In this document: positions 51,753 to 61,870 of the stretch, in pieces
How positions within the stretch are numbered: the stretch's first letter is position 1
How the letters are laid out: every line of letters starts with the position of its first letter
From: Hippopus hippopus
Taxonomy: Eukaryota; Mollusca; Bivalvia; Cardiida; Cardiidae
NCBI GenBank assembly: GCA_946811185.2
Contig: OX328103.1
Span: forward strand, 30,622,266-30,686,265
Length of the DNA: 64,000 nucleotides
Reading direction: 5' to 3'
The notes under the pieces: model-generated
What the model saw: the letters and a program-made list of their open reading frames with translations, nothing else
Databases searched by the model: none
What the model was told of the DNA's origin: nothing
Position numbers and translations under genes: made by a program

Positions 51753-51871
51753 TGATATGTGCACAATATTTATTTCCTATCTCTGTCATAGCTTACAAGT
51801 GGATTCTGTGAATATTTTTCGTGCAATACAAAAAGGAAAACTACCTGAAAATTAAACGGACGATAAATGCC

Positions 51872-52101
51872 TAACCCTTCACCAAACAGTCACGAATTAT
51901 AACGACCTTGAGGTGGAAGGGTCTTGAAAACATTGTGGGGAAAAGGAGAAAATCAGGGTGACCAGCATTTTCTCTTTTTCCCACAAAGTTTTTGGTCTTT
52001 TTGGAAGAGAAATCCCATCAACTGACTCGCATTTAATTTGTCGTCTGCAAATGCTTTCAATTAGGACTTGTCCAAAGTTTTGTCATTTGGGAAAGAGTTC
52101 A
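51872..52101 (+). repeat. F1 palindromic MITE, full length
   Basis: TAACCCTTCACCAAACAGTC; hairpin ACATTGTGGGGAAAAGGAGA / TCTCTTTTTCCCACAAAGTT; right end CATTTGGGAAAGAGTTCA. Confidence 0.83.
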
Positions 52102-52117
52102 GACTATTTAAAATAGA

Positions 52118-52304
52118 AAGCAGACGATAAATTTAACCAGGCTCAAATGTTAGCTTTATCACTGAAATCTTTAAAAGCACAAAAAACATTGTTGGGAAAA
52201 TGAGAAAATGCTGGTAACCAGCATTTTCTTCCTTTCCCACAATGTTTTCATAAGCTATTTACTTCAGGTTCGTGGGAAAAAAGGGGATCGTTTGGTGAAG
52301 GTGT
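52118..52304 (-). repeat. F1 copy in opposite orientation to its neighbour
   Basis: CAGACGATAAATTTAACCAG; hairpin AACATTGTTGGGAAAATGAG / CTTCCTTTCCCACAATGTTT; right GATCGTTTGGTGAAGG. It faces the copy that ends 17 bp to its left. Confidence 0.78.
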
Positions 52305-52600
52305 GAAAGATGGGATGTGGAAGCAGTAGTGGTATCCGATCACGTGCCCCAGAACCACGTGTCTCGAGGAACGAGTACTACGACGGTCACCCGGGACTTC
52401 ATAACAAACCTTCCGACAATATAGAATCAGAAATTGCAACTCGTGTGAGAAGTAGGTAGCTTTTTATTTTATTTATTTTTTTCTTTCTTTTCAGTATTCA
52501 TAATTTCATACTTAAGACACGGCACAACCAAGGGAAGACTTGGATAAGTGGGCTGTCGCCGTGATATAACTGTTCTTTTAAAATAAGGTTAACCCTCCCC

Positions 52601-52953
52601 TTAAAGGCCCAGTAGTCACTAGCGGCCAATTTAACAACGGGAATGATAAAATGCATTTAGATTTGAATCATACCATTTAAAAGTATGGAAATCATTCTGA
52701 AGATGACAACCTGTTATTGAACTGTGGCCGGTTCAAGTGTTAGTCGCCAGCAGAAAAACAAATTTTGAAGCCGAGTCAAAATTTGCCAGGTCGCTTTATC
52801 TTTTAAATACTTTTTACTTGGTCTTAAAATTCATTTTCTGCCGGCGACTAACATAAAGACCAACAGCACAATAATTTCCATACTTTAAAATGGTATGATT
52901 TAAATGCATTTTAAAATCCACATTGATTACTTTTGGTCGCTACTGTGTCTTAA
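52601..52953. repeat. TTAA-flanked palindromic MITE, about 353 bp
   Basis: TTAAAGGCCCAGTAGTCAC at the left and GGTCGCTACTGTGTCTTAA at the right; subterminal arms TCATACCATTTAAAAGTATG / CATACTTTAAAATGGTATGA pair, and TAGTCGCCAGCAGAAAA pairs with TTTTCTGCCGGCGACTA inside. A partial copy lies at about 45828-45925. Confidence 0.8.
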
Positions 52954-52989
52954 AAGACGTCGTAATATCAAGGCTGTTGTTGCTCATAA

Positions 52990-53130
52990 TGACTTTACCG
53001 AACGATAAAATTTTAGACTCGTCCGAACTGAAAGCATTTGTAGACGACAATGTAAACACTATTTAAAAACTAAAAGTTTTCTACCGAAGGAAAGAAAACG
53101 TTATGTGAAAAGCAGACAATGCTGGACACG
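52990..53130 (-). repeat. F1 left half, diverged
   Basis: TTTACCGAACGATAAAATTT and GAAAGCATTTGTAGACGACA, then GAAAACGTTATGTGAAAAGC; truncated in the hairpin. Confidence 0.55.
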
Positions 53131-53399
53131 ACGAAGGAGGTGAAATACGATACACTGTTCTGTTATGCTAAACAGTCGAACAAAAAAATTCACACAAGTC
53201 AATTTTGACATTAGGCCTAACAAAAAAATATCTGTGTTTAGTGTTTCGGTCCGAGATGCTGTAGGTAGGGTAGGTAGGGATTTTTTTTTTCAGAAACTTT
53301 TTACATGGACCATGTACCGAAATCACACCCAACAGACATTTTTTTTCGATCGTAGCATAAAAAGTTTAGGGCCGGCAGCATTTTCTAGGTAGGGTAGGG

Positions 53400-53905
53400 A
53401 AACCCTAATCACGGATATTTTTTTAGGCCTTATTAAAACAAAATACTAACAGTTAGTATGATAAAATTAACTAGAGGAATCGAAGTACTGAAAGTACTAA
53501 AAGAAGGTGATGGTAGAAATTTGCCATCAAATAGGTTAAATGTGGACCATACGATCGAAGATTCTTTCATCTGATGATTGACAACATTTTTTCTAAGCCT
53601 GATAACATCATATTATGATTATTTTTTCTAAAATCGTGTATCTAAGAGTTTTGCATACGGTTTAAGGTATTTGAAAATTCGTTTGGGGTGTTTTTCGGTT
53701 GATTTAAGTTGTTTTTTGGGCGATTCAAGGTACATTGGGGGTGTTTCTCTTATTTATTCATCCGCATTGTAGACTTTATAAACTAGGTCATGTAAAAGCT
53801 GCTAAAGAAGGCTATTTTTAATCTAGAGATGCCTCTATGACATTTTACTCTGAAGTTTATTGTTTATGTAATTGGGCTCGCACAGTTTATTTTCACATAT
53901 CAAAT
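53400..53905. other. Unannotated intergenic stretch
   Basis: AT-rich, no ORF of interest and no repeat family recognised; GTAGGTAGGGTAGGGA motifs precede it at 53260-53400. Confidence 0.4.
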
Positions 53906-53910
53906 GACAC

Positions 53911-54182
53911 AATTGGTTGGTTGGTTGGATTGGGGTTTAACGCCACTTTAACAGCTAAGGTCATATCATGGCGGTCGGTGACGCACATGTGTTTCCTAGC
54001 TTTCTCACACCAGTACTAACACAACTTTCTTTCCAAAGCCACCGACTACTTTTCTCACATGCTTCAGCAGAGGTGAGAGGCGAAAATACGCCGGAAAGAA
54101 AGTTCGCGTCAACCGGGTATCGAACTCACAACCACCAGGTCATGAGTCCGACATGCTCACCACTGAGCCACCCGGGCGGGGC
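53911..54182 (-). mobile_element. tRNA-derived SINE, reverse strand, third subfamily
   Basis: Read on the minus strand: head CCGGGTGGCTCAGTGGTGAG, B-box GTGAGTTCGATACCCGG, tail GGCGTTAAACCCCAATCCAA with (CCAA)n. Both promoter boxes are well preserved. Confidence 0.85.
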
Positions 54183-54588
54183 TCAAATGACACAGATGCG
54201 TTTGTTCATTGATCTATGAAGACCTATTGAAACATATCCTCTTGAAACAGAAGAGTGGTTGGTCGTAACAGATTTTAGTTTGACGGTTGGCATAAGAAGG
54301 AGAGACATGAAAGGTCATCACCGTCTGAAAATGAGAAATTAAAGTGAAGAAAATCATCGTAACAAATTGCAAATTTACTCAACGATGTTTTCAAATGTTT
54401 TGCTTCCGTAATCCGGCAAAAGGATCAGTTAGAAAATCTGAAAAATTTTGATAAATTTTCAGTGTACTACGATGTTTTCAAATGTTTTCTTCCGAATGCG
54501 CAGTGAAATGTATTGATATGAGGAATGTGGTCTGATCAATATTTAATGGGATAACCCACTAAACGCTTCGCACGAGTCAATGTAAATT

Positions 54589-54652
54589 AGTAGACAGTGT
54601 AGATCAAGGTCAGTATCATAACATAAAATCTAGGTTGTACACTGTCCGATAT
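54589..54652. repeat. F4 palindrome copy, diverged
   Basis: GACAGTGTAGATCAAGGTCA with arm ATCTAGGTTGTACACTGTCC. Confidence 0.65.
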
Positions 54653-54776
54653 CTGTCGTATGATGCAGTGAAGACAGCGTGAAAATTGAACAAGTTTCTA
54701 CTCAATGAAAATAAACCATTTCCAGGTGCATAGCTGGGAATGAAGTAAAGATGAAGCCCAGTTCATTCTAAATTTT

Positions 54777-54778
<2 letters not shown>

Positions 54779-54808
<30 letters not shown>
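54779..54808. repeat. (TC)n microsatellite
   Basis: About 28 bp of uninterrupted TC. Confidence 0.95.
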
Positions 54809-54812
<4 letters not shown>

Positions 54813-54881
54813 CGTCGTTTTTCCTCTAGCAAAATAGATGTTAGCACCATAAAATGCTAAGCACAACTTAGTCAATATTTT

Positions 54882-54985
54882 TGACAATGTAAATCAAGAT
54901 CAGTCTGCATTTTGCGGACGATGTAGATCAAGATCAGACTGCACTAAATGTGAAGTGCAGTCTGATCTTGATCTACATTGTCCGC
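54882..54985. repeat. F4 palindrome with an extra half arm
   Basis: GCGGACGATGTAGATCAAGA... pairs with ATCTTGATCTACATTGTCCGC over a 34-bp arm. An additional half (GACAATGTAAATCAAGATCA) precedes it at 54882. Confidence 0.88.
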
Positions 54986-55162
54986 TCTTTAGTTTTTTTT
55001 TTGCACAATCAGTTTTGAAATTGAGATTTGTTGGTATCTTTTCCTGATTTAGAAAGCATATTGCGTTTATTTGATGCGTTGATGTTTAATGTTGCAGCCC
55101 GGGCTTCCGGGCGTCCGCCTGGCTACGCTCCTGATTTCCTTTATCACTTTAAGCACCAAATA

Positions 55163-55291
55163 TATGAGCCATGCTCTGACAAAAGGGGACTTAATGCATC
55201 TCTGCGATGTATTATAACAAGCAAGTCATCACAGTTTTATAGATCCATAAAATCCGTTTTCTATAACAACCGACTGAGGTACACTGGTCCT
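55163..55291 (-). repeat. F2 half, interrupted by F1
   Basis: TATGAGCCATGCTCTGACAA to AACCGACTGAGGTACACTGG, then the F1 copy begins directly at TTAA (55292). The F2 right half does not resume after it. Confidence 0.75.
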
Positions 55292-55470
55292 TTAACTCTT
55301 TACCACACAATCCCTACATTTAACGACCCTGAGCAGAGGGCTTTTGAAAACATAGTGGGAAATGGAGAAAATGCTGGTAACCAGCATTTTCTCCTTTTCC
55401 CACAATGTTTTCTATCTATTCAAGAACAAGTATTACCATTTAAAAAGCATGTAAATTTTCCTCTGTGAAT
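55292..55470 (+). repeat. F1 copy abutting F2
   Basis: TTAACTCTTTACCACACAAT; the hairpin AAAACATAGTGGGAAATGGA / TCCTTTTCCCACAATGTTTT is nearly intact; the right half degrades after 55470. Confidence 0.82.
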
Positions 55471-55496
55471 CCCCTCAATGTAGACAATTCTGAAAT

Positions 55497-55838
55497 TCTG
55501 CCAAACGACAAAATTTTAGGCTAGTCTAAAATGAAAGCATTTGCAGACGACAAAATAAATGGGACTGAAAAATTAAAACTTGCTGTGGGAAGGGTAGAAA
55601 ACATTGTGGGAAAAGGAGAAAATGCTGGTTACCAGCATTTTCTTCTTTTCCCACAGTGTTTTCAAAAGGCTTCTTTCTTAGGGTCGTTAAAAGTCGGGAT
55701 TGTGTGGTAAAGGGTAGAAAACATTGTGGGAAAAGGAGAAAATGCTGGTTACCAGCATTTTCTTCTTTTCCCACAGTGTTTTCAAAAGGCTTCTTTCTTA
55801 GAGTCGTTAAAAGTCGGGATTGTGGGGTAAAGGGTTAA
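55497..55838 (-). repeat. F1 copy with a 120-bp internal tandem duplication (two hairpins)
   Basis: The block from 55594 (GTAGAAAACATTGTGGGAAA) is repeated from 55714. The two copies differ at only about two positions in 120 bp. The outer ends are CTGCCAAACGACAAAATTTT and GGGTAAAGGGTTAA. Confidence 0.92.
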
Positions 55839-56019
55839 GCTGCAGAAGCCTCTGTTTTCGACAATTGCAATGACAGGGTTATTCACCGTTCCGTTCTAAG
55901 GGTTTTGGCGGATGGGTAGTTATTGATTTGTATTCTATCCTTGACCAATGGTGCAGAAACGTTTTGTTTTATTTTAGCTGTATATCGAACAATAAATTGA
56001 TAATGCTTCATTTTAATTT

Positions 56020-56249
56020 CAAAAATTATCGACTCATGTCAGCCTGCGCACTCCGCGCAGGCTGACATGAATCGAAACTTTTTGCTATTTGTACATTTTC
56101 TGCATGTCCCAGGACCATTCTGTCTCAGCATTCATTGGGTTGTTAGACAGAATGGATTTTATTTATCATTAATTATGTGATTACTTGCTTGGTATAATGT
56201 ATCACAGAGATGTATTAAACCTTCCTTTACAAGAGCAGGGCTCATACAT
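56020..56249 (+). repeat. F2 palindromic repeat
   Basis: Hairpin CGACTCATGTCAGCCTGCGC / GCGCAGGCTGACATGAATCG and the right half through AAGAGCAGGGCTCAT. Confidence 0.82.
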
Positions 56250-56840
56250 TTCAATGCATGTTCGTATGTCAAGATTTTTTTTTTCGTCTCAGTAAAAAAG
56301 GTCTGTTTGTTCAGTTATCCAGGATTGTTTTAGCCAAAATACAACTAGATGTACATGTAGTGTTATCGTTAGACGCTCTGTTAAGCCTCTTCGCAATGCC
56401 ATCATGTAGGCCCGATATATTTTTTTGTTTTTCATTGTATTGCTATTATTAACAATGGGTTTTGCAATCTGTGCGTCATGAAATACAGTGTAATGCTACT
56501 TTATGCTTAATGGTAAATTCTTGCTAAATTTTTACCTGTGAATTTCTACTCTACTTACCCATCTTTGTATTTACACAAATCCAGGACAGTTTCCCCCCCT
56601 TTCCCTTTGTGCATTATGTTCTAGAACATAACGTGTGTCTTCTTCATATGAGTAGGTAGATCTAACAGTGATTCGCCTCAAGATATTGCATTCCTCGAAT
56701 CTCTAATGAATATTTAAGCATCGCTTCTAAGAGGAAATAGCATTTGCTCACATAATGGGTTTCTTTGGATAATGTTCGATGTGCGATAATAACGTCATTA
56801 ACTAATTACTTTACAAGTATATTTTCTACGCACATACAAT
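56250..56840. other. Unannotated intergenic stretch
   Basis: I see nothing gene-like. TTCTAGAACATAACGTG is a small inverted motif without further support. Confidence 0.4.
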
Positions 56841-56845
56841 TGAAA

Positions 56846-56935
56846 GCTTCGGAAAACATTGCGGGAAAAGGAGCAATTGCTTTAACAAGCAATTGCTCCT
56901 TTTCCCACAATGTTTTCTAAAGTTATGAGAAGTCG
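56846..56935 (+). repeat. F1 variant core with alternative loop
   Basis: AAAACATTGCGGGAAAAGGA-GCAATTGCTT pairs with AAGCAATTGC-TCCTTTTCCCACAATGTTTT. The GCAATTGC loop replaces the usual ATGCTGG; the copy at 20833 is a second variant. Confidence 0.82.
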
Positions 56936-57062
56936 TATTTGTAGAGTGAGCTTACTGTAAGTGATCTCTTCCTTCCCCTTTCCTATTTCTCATACAACAT
57001 CCATTTCGCCTTATTAACTCTCTATGACATAATCAGATCCGCCTGTAATGCTACATGTAAAT

Positions 57063-57227
57063 GAGACATGCTCTGTGAAAAGGGGCTTAATACATCTGCA
57101 AAAAATATCGACCTCGGTCAGCCTGCGCAGTCTGCGCAGGCTGACCTCAGTCGAAACTTTTTGCTATTGGTCAATTTGCTGCATGTCAAAGGACCTTTTT
57201 GCCACATGATTCAGTCGGTTGTAAAAA
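57063..57227 (+). repeat. F2 palindromic repeat, truncated at right
   Basis: GAGACATGCTCTGTGAAAAG; hairpin CGACCTCGGTCAGCCTGCGC / GCGCAGGCTGACCTCAGTCG. Confidence 0.82.
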
Positions 57228-57647
57228 AAAAAAGCGGTAAAACGTTTATAGGCCGTAGGCCTGAACATTTCAATAAACCATTGAAATAAATTTAATTAAA
57301 AATGAGCCATAAAGGCATACCCCGAACTCGCAGTAAGAGTATATGAAATTAAAGTCTTAATTTTCCATGGAATTTTTTCTAACAAAATTAATGCACTGAC
57401 AGCTCTGTATCTTTGGCCAATGCAAAAAACAATACCGGTGTTTATATCATGTTAGTGGAATAGCACGTACACATTACATACTGGAGATTGAATGCGGAAA
57501 AAAAGCATACGGTTGTAAATGTATAATCATAAAACATACCGGGGCCCGTACGGATCATTAAAGTAATAGCTGGTAAATAGACCTGTAACTTACATCGACG
57601 TAAAACGTTGTCTTAGATCTATGTCATCATCTTTCAGTAAGGTATAT

Positions 57648-57898
57648 GGCTAGCAACACGCGAAAAGGCGCATTTGGACATTTGCGTAAAGTGTCGTCTC
57701 GGATCAGCCTGCGCAGTCCGCGCAGGCTAATCCGAGACGGCACTTTACGACTATATTAGATTTTGTGCTACAGTAGACGTGCGCAAAACAGAAAATTACA
57801 TTAAAACGGAAAGTGTCGTTTCGGATTAGAGTGTGCAGGCTGAACCGAGACGACACTTTACGCAATGTTCGAATACCCCTTTTCGCGTGTTGCAAGCC
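57648..57898. repeat. F3 double-hairpin repeat, 251 bp
   Basis: GGCTAGCAACACGCGAAAAG to CTTTTCGCGTGTTGCAAGCC. The first palindrome (GCCTGCGCAGTCCGCGCAGGC) is intact, whereas the second has lost about 10 bp (TTAGAGTGTGCAGGCTGAAC). Confidence 0.88.
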
Positions 57899-57929
57899 AG
57901 TTATATCTAAGACATGCTCAGTGAAAAAC

Positions 57930-58105
57930 TTTTAGCTCTGTACTGGATTTAAAAAAAAAAAGACATCCCAAATTCAAAGAATTAGCAGATATCAAAATGA
58001 CTGTCGATGAACCGATGGAATTTGTCTTCGAAATTGTAGAAAACACTGTGGTGAAGAATGCTGATATGTTTTCAAAAAATCTTTTTTCCCTGTACAGTAA
58101 AGAGT
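57930..58105 (-). repeat. F1 copy, badly diverged
   Basis: GACATCCCAAATTCAAAGAA, GTAGAAAACACTGTGGTGAA and GTACAGTAAAGAG remain. Confidence 0.5.
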
Positions 58106-58272
58106 AAAAAACTAGGTTGATGTCCGTAACCAACAATCATTTTGAATTCACTTATTGTTTTAAATTCCAAGGCTAGCTATTCCATATATCGAGACGATCT
58201 GTATCTTTAGCTTCCGCAGGATCACGGCAATGGCATTGCAGCTAGTCTGGCGTGTCGAGGAGATAAATGGTA

Positions 58273-58463
58273 TTAACCCTTTAATACGCAATCCAGAGTT
58301 TTAACGACCCTTAGAAGGAAAGCTTTTGAAAACATTGTGGGAAAAGGGGAAAATGCTGACCTTTCAACAAAAAGTCCTATCATTTGTGCCAAATTTAATT
58401 TGTCGTCTGCAAATGTTTTCAGTTTGCACAATCGTAAGATTTTGTCGTCTGGTAAAGGGTTTA
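58273..58463 (+). repeat. F1 copy missing one hairpin arm
   Basis: TTAACCCTTTAATACGCAAT, AAAACATTGTGGGAAAAGGG, then directly the right half ACAAAAAGTCCTATCATTTG and CGTCTGGTAAAGGGTTTAG. Confidence 0.78.
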
Positions 58464-58798
58464 GGCTCAAAATAGTCTAGAACTCAAACATTCAAATTTT
58501 TATTGTCCTTGTAACAAATTATTTCTCTATTTCCGACATTTTTTTCCGCCCAGGTGAAACTCGTTATTTGAAATTGTTGTTTCTTGTATAATTTGTAACA
58601 GCTTTTGGCTGGTCTAAATCAGCCTACACAGTCATAGGTTTAACGGGTAGGAGTAAAGGACTCGAAATAAGTAGGTAGGGCGTTACCCAAAATTTGCGTA
58701 ACCAATTTGTAATAAATGAGCCATTGACTGTAGGAGTAAACTGTTTTTGGGGGTGCGTTCTAAAATGTAATTTTTCTACACTTTTGCAGTATAATTAA

Positions 58799-59006
58799 TA
58801 ACTCCTCCCCAGACGACCAAATTTAAAACTTGGTCCAAATTGAAAGTATTTGCAGACGACAATTTAAATAGTACACAAATTATGAAATTTGTATCTTAAA
58901 GGGTAGAAAACATCGTGGAAAAAGGAGAAAATGCTGGTTTCCATTTCCCGCAATGTTTTCAACGATCCTTTTTTTTGGGGGTCGTTAAAACTCGGGTAAA
59001 GGGTTA
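58799..59006 (-). repeat. F1 copy with shortened right arm
   Basis: TCCCCAGACGACCAAATTTA; GAAAACATCGTGGAAAAAGG and only CATTTCCCGCAATGTTTTC opposite; right end AACTCGGGTAAAGGGTTAA. Confidence 0.78.
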
Positions 59007-59276
59007 AAAAGAGGCATGGTTCCCTGCAACAGTCACAGGAAATGAAACTAGCAAGAATAAGACTAAACATAGAAAAATGTTGTTAAAACGGCAAGATGTT
59101 ATGCTTGTGATTTTTTCGTTTAGATTTAAGAAAACCATCTACTGATTCATTACAAAGGTGTTTTGTGACAGTTGTTGGGAAAGGGTGAATCTTTAAGTGT
59201 TACGTGTTTTCAGTAGCCAAGTATTCAAGTGTCACTTAAAATTATTTGCAATCTTTAAACAGTTGGAATTTCTATT

Positions 59277-59280
<4 letters not shown>

Positions 59281-59326
<46 letters not shown>
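59281..59326. repeat. (AG)n microsatellite
   Basis: About 45 bp of AG, followed by GGCAGACAGACGGACG-type sequence. Confidence 0.95.
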
Positions 59327-59329
<3 letters not shown>

Positions 59330-59399
59330 CATGCGAGCAGGCAGGCAGACAGACGGACGAACGGACAGGCCAGCAGACAGACAGACTTTATGTGCAGTC

Positions 59400-59566
59400 T
59401 TAACCCTTAATGACCTGCGGACATTGTAGATCAAGATCAGACTGGACAGAACGTGCAGTCCGATCTTGGATCTACACTGTCCGATACGGAGCTATTTTTC
59501 TCCAAAAGAATAAGTTTGAAATAACATTATTCGAGTTTTTACCACAGGTTTGAAAGTTTCATTTAA
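59400..59566. repeat. F4 palindromic repeat
   Basis: TTAACCCTTAATGACCTGCG; hairpin GTAGATCAAGATCAGACTGG / CAGTCCGATCTTGGATCTAC; the right end TTTCATTTAA is shared with the next copy. Confidence 0.8.
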
Positions 59567-59774
59567 CTCTTAGGCTGCTAAGCGCGACTCGCTGACCTTT
59601 TGCGGACAGTGTAGATCAAGATCAGACTGCACAGGATGTGCAGTCTGATCTTGGATCTACACTTTCCGATAAGGAGATATCATTCCCCAAAACATAACTT
59701 TGAAATAGCAATATTTGGGTTTGTTCTGTCGAATTATAAATTTCGTTTTAGTTATTTGGCAAGATAAAGGTTAA
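59563..59774. repeat. F4 palindromic repeat, full length with TTAA ends
   Basis: TTAACTCTTAGGCTGCTAAG at the left, GGCAAGATAAAGGTTAA at the right. Hairpin TAGATCAAGATCAGACTGCA / TGCAGTCTGATCTTGGATCTA. It is adjacent to the previous copy, sharing one TTAA. Confidence 0.85.
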
Positions 59775-60075
59775 CTTATTTAGCAGGAGAAGGGTTAATA
59801 CAATATTTAGAACGGAGGGTGAACGCGCTCACGAAAGACTGCAGCATTTTGCAACAAAAAAATGCATGTATGCTTCCAGCAAAGTTTTACCTGTAAAGCT
59901 GGAATTTATATATATGCAGTAAATGTGCAGCTCAAAATAATTAGACAGGCTGTTTGTGTAATCTTTCAGAGATAGGTGATGGACAGAGATACAGATATGG
60001 GGAGAAGTTTAGGGATTTATAGACTTATTTTATGTAGTTATTACCCATAAACGCTTTTTAAAACTTAGTTGCCTT

Positions 60076-60145
60076 TGCGGCCTGTGAAGATCAAGATCAG
60101 ACTGCACAAAATGTGCAGTCTGTTCTTTGATCTACACTGTCCGCT
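60076..60145. repeat. F4 palindrome core
   Basis: GCGGCCTGTGAAGATCAAGA with arm GTCTGTTCTTTGATCTACAC. Confidence 0.8.
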
Positions 60146-60359
60146 TCGCTACAACACAATAGGCAATTTTTAGCGACCAGGAACTTGCATTTTTTTGTGT
60201 CTTATTTGTAGACTAGAAACGTCTGTTGGCTTTTTTTTGCGCGTTGATGGTTATTTAAAACCTATGTCAAGGGTATTCATTGGAATTATCTTATTTATGA
60301 AATTCTAAGTACATAATAGACAGGTTCTAGCGAGTGTCCTCCCCCTTTCAACATCGGAC

Positions 60360-61090
60360 ACCCTAACCTCTCTGGACCATATAAGTAGGTGAACTATCGC
60401 CAAATGATATTTCTTAAACTTTGTTGAAGACCTAGTAAACTCATCCAAACATGCTCTTGTTTTACCGCAACATTTCATTAAAAAACAGCTGCAAGACGAA
60501 AAAAAAAAAAAAAGTGCCAGCCTGCAGGATGGAATGGCTGAATCGCAAGATTTTGATATCAGACATCTACTAAATACAAATTTAAAATATAATTTTGAAA
60601 TACATGTAGTTTTGTTAGATTTTTTTGCCTTAATTTACTGGATAAGTAAAATGACTGATCATCATCTACAAATCTGATTTCAGAATCTTGTGATTCAACC
60701 AGAAATAAAATCTGTGGATCCAACTTGCACTGCTGGTCCCTTAGGCAAGCAATGCTCCAGTGTAATACCGGTAAAATCAAGGAACCATATGAGAAGGTGA
60801 ACTGTCGCCGAATCGTGTCTGAAACTTTGTTGATGACAGTGTAAACTCATTCAAACATGATCTTATTTTACCGCAATATTTCATTTAAAATAATGATCGG
60901 CTGAAAAAAAATGCCGGTCTGCAGAATGGAATAGCTGAATCGCAAAATTTTGAAATCAGAGTTATAGATGATGATCAGTCATTTGACTTGTACAGTAAAT
61001 TAAAGTTTAAAAAAAAAAACTATCGAAACTACATACATGTACATTTATATTTTACAATTGTACTTTAAATTTGTATTTGTTAGATGAAAA
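60360..61090. repeat. Composite direct and inverted repeat block
   Basis: About 60375-60563 is directly repeated at 60783-60968 (GAACTATCGCCAAATGATAT / GAACTGTCGCCGAATCGTGT, TTTTACCGCAACATTTCATT / TTTTACCGCAATATTTCATT). The stretch after the first copy (about 60564-60705) is the inverted complement of that after the second (GATGATGATCAGTCATTT). The structure suggests an unlabelled foldback repeat plus a duplication. Confidence 0.7.
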
Positions 61091-61127
61091 GGAACATATA
61101 AGAGGTTGGAGAGAATAGATCTATCAT

Positions 61128-61395
61128 ATGAGCGGCGCTCTGGCAAAAGAGGGTTTGATACATCTCCGTGATGCCTGACAGGAAATAAGTCATCGCCTAA
61201 TTATGCATCCATTAACTTCATTTAGTCCAACGATCAACTAGATCTGGATGTAGAATGGTCCTTTGACAGGTAGAAAATTAAAAACTGGCAAAAAGTTTCA
61301 ACCCATGTCAGCCTGCGCGGACTGCGCAGGCTGACATGGGTCGATATTTTTTGCAGATACATTAAGCGCCCTTTTTAAAGAGCATGGCTGATATA
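61128..61395 (-). repeat. F2 palindromic repeat, full length
   Basis: TATGAGCGGCGCTCTGGCAA to AAAGAGCATGGCTGATA. Hairpin AACCCATGTCAGCCTGCGCG / CGCAGGCTGACATGGGTCG. Confidence 0.85.
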
Positions 61396-61529
61396 GATAT
61401 TGTAAACATTGTATATTTTTTTTTACGCACAGTTTGAATCCGAAGCACTATAGATACCACATTAGACCTTATAAATATTTAAAATGAGCAGTTAAAACCC
61501 TTTTAGCCTCATACAGCTGCTTTTGCGGA

Positions 61530-61595
61530 TGGCTTAGATCAAGATCAGACTACATTAAATGTGCAGTCTGATCCTGGATCTTTACCATCCGCTTG
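61530..61595. repeat. F4 palindrome core
   Basis: GCGGATGGCTTAGATCAAGA with arm CAGTCTGATCCTGGATCTTT. Confidence 0.78.
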
Positions 61596-61749
61596 TCTAA
61601 TCAAGCGTTTAAGATAAGAATCTGTCTGAGTTTCAATGGATTGTATTTACAGCCGTCGATAAAGGTCAAGTTTATATGTTTGTTGCTGAAAGAGTTAAAA
61701 ACCATCAAAATGTGTCATCACCCCTGCAATCATATTCAGCTCAATACAG

Positions 61750-61870
61750 ATCTTTCACGACCCATCCGTCTCTCAATCTATCCGTCTGCCTGTCCGTCCA
61801 TGTGCCATTCTGTCTTTCCATCTGTCTCTCGATCGTCTTTTTGTCTTTCTGTATACGCTCCTGCTGTCGG
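61750..61870. repeat. (GTCTGTCC)n-like pyrimidine-rich low-complexity sequence
   Basis: Repeats of CTGTCTTTCCATCTGTCTC. The apparent ORF across it is a low-complexity artefact. Confidence 0.7.

Noticed and set aside
55028..55468. 146-codon ORF
   Set aside because: It crosses F2 and F1 repeats; the reading frame is open by chance within repeats.
59197..59403. ORF with [10 protein letters not shown]
   Set aside because: Translation of an (AG)n microsatellite.
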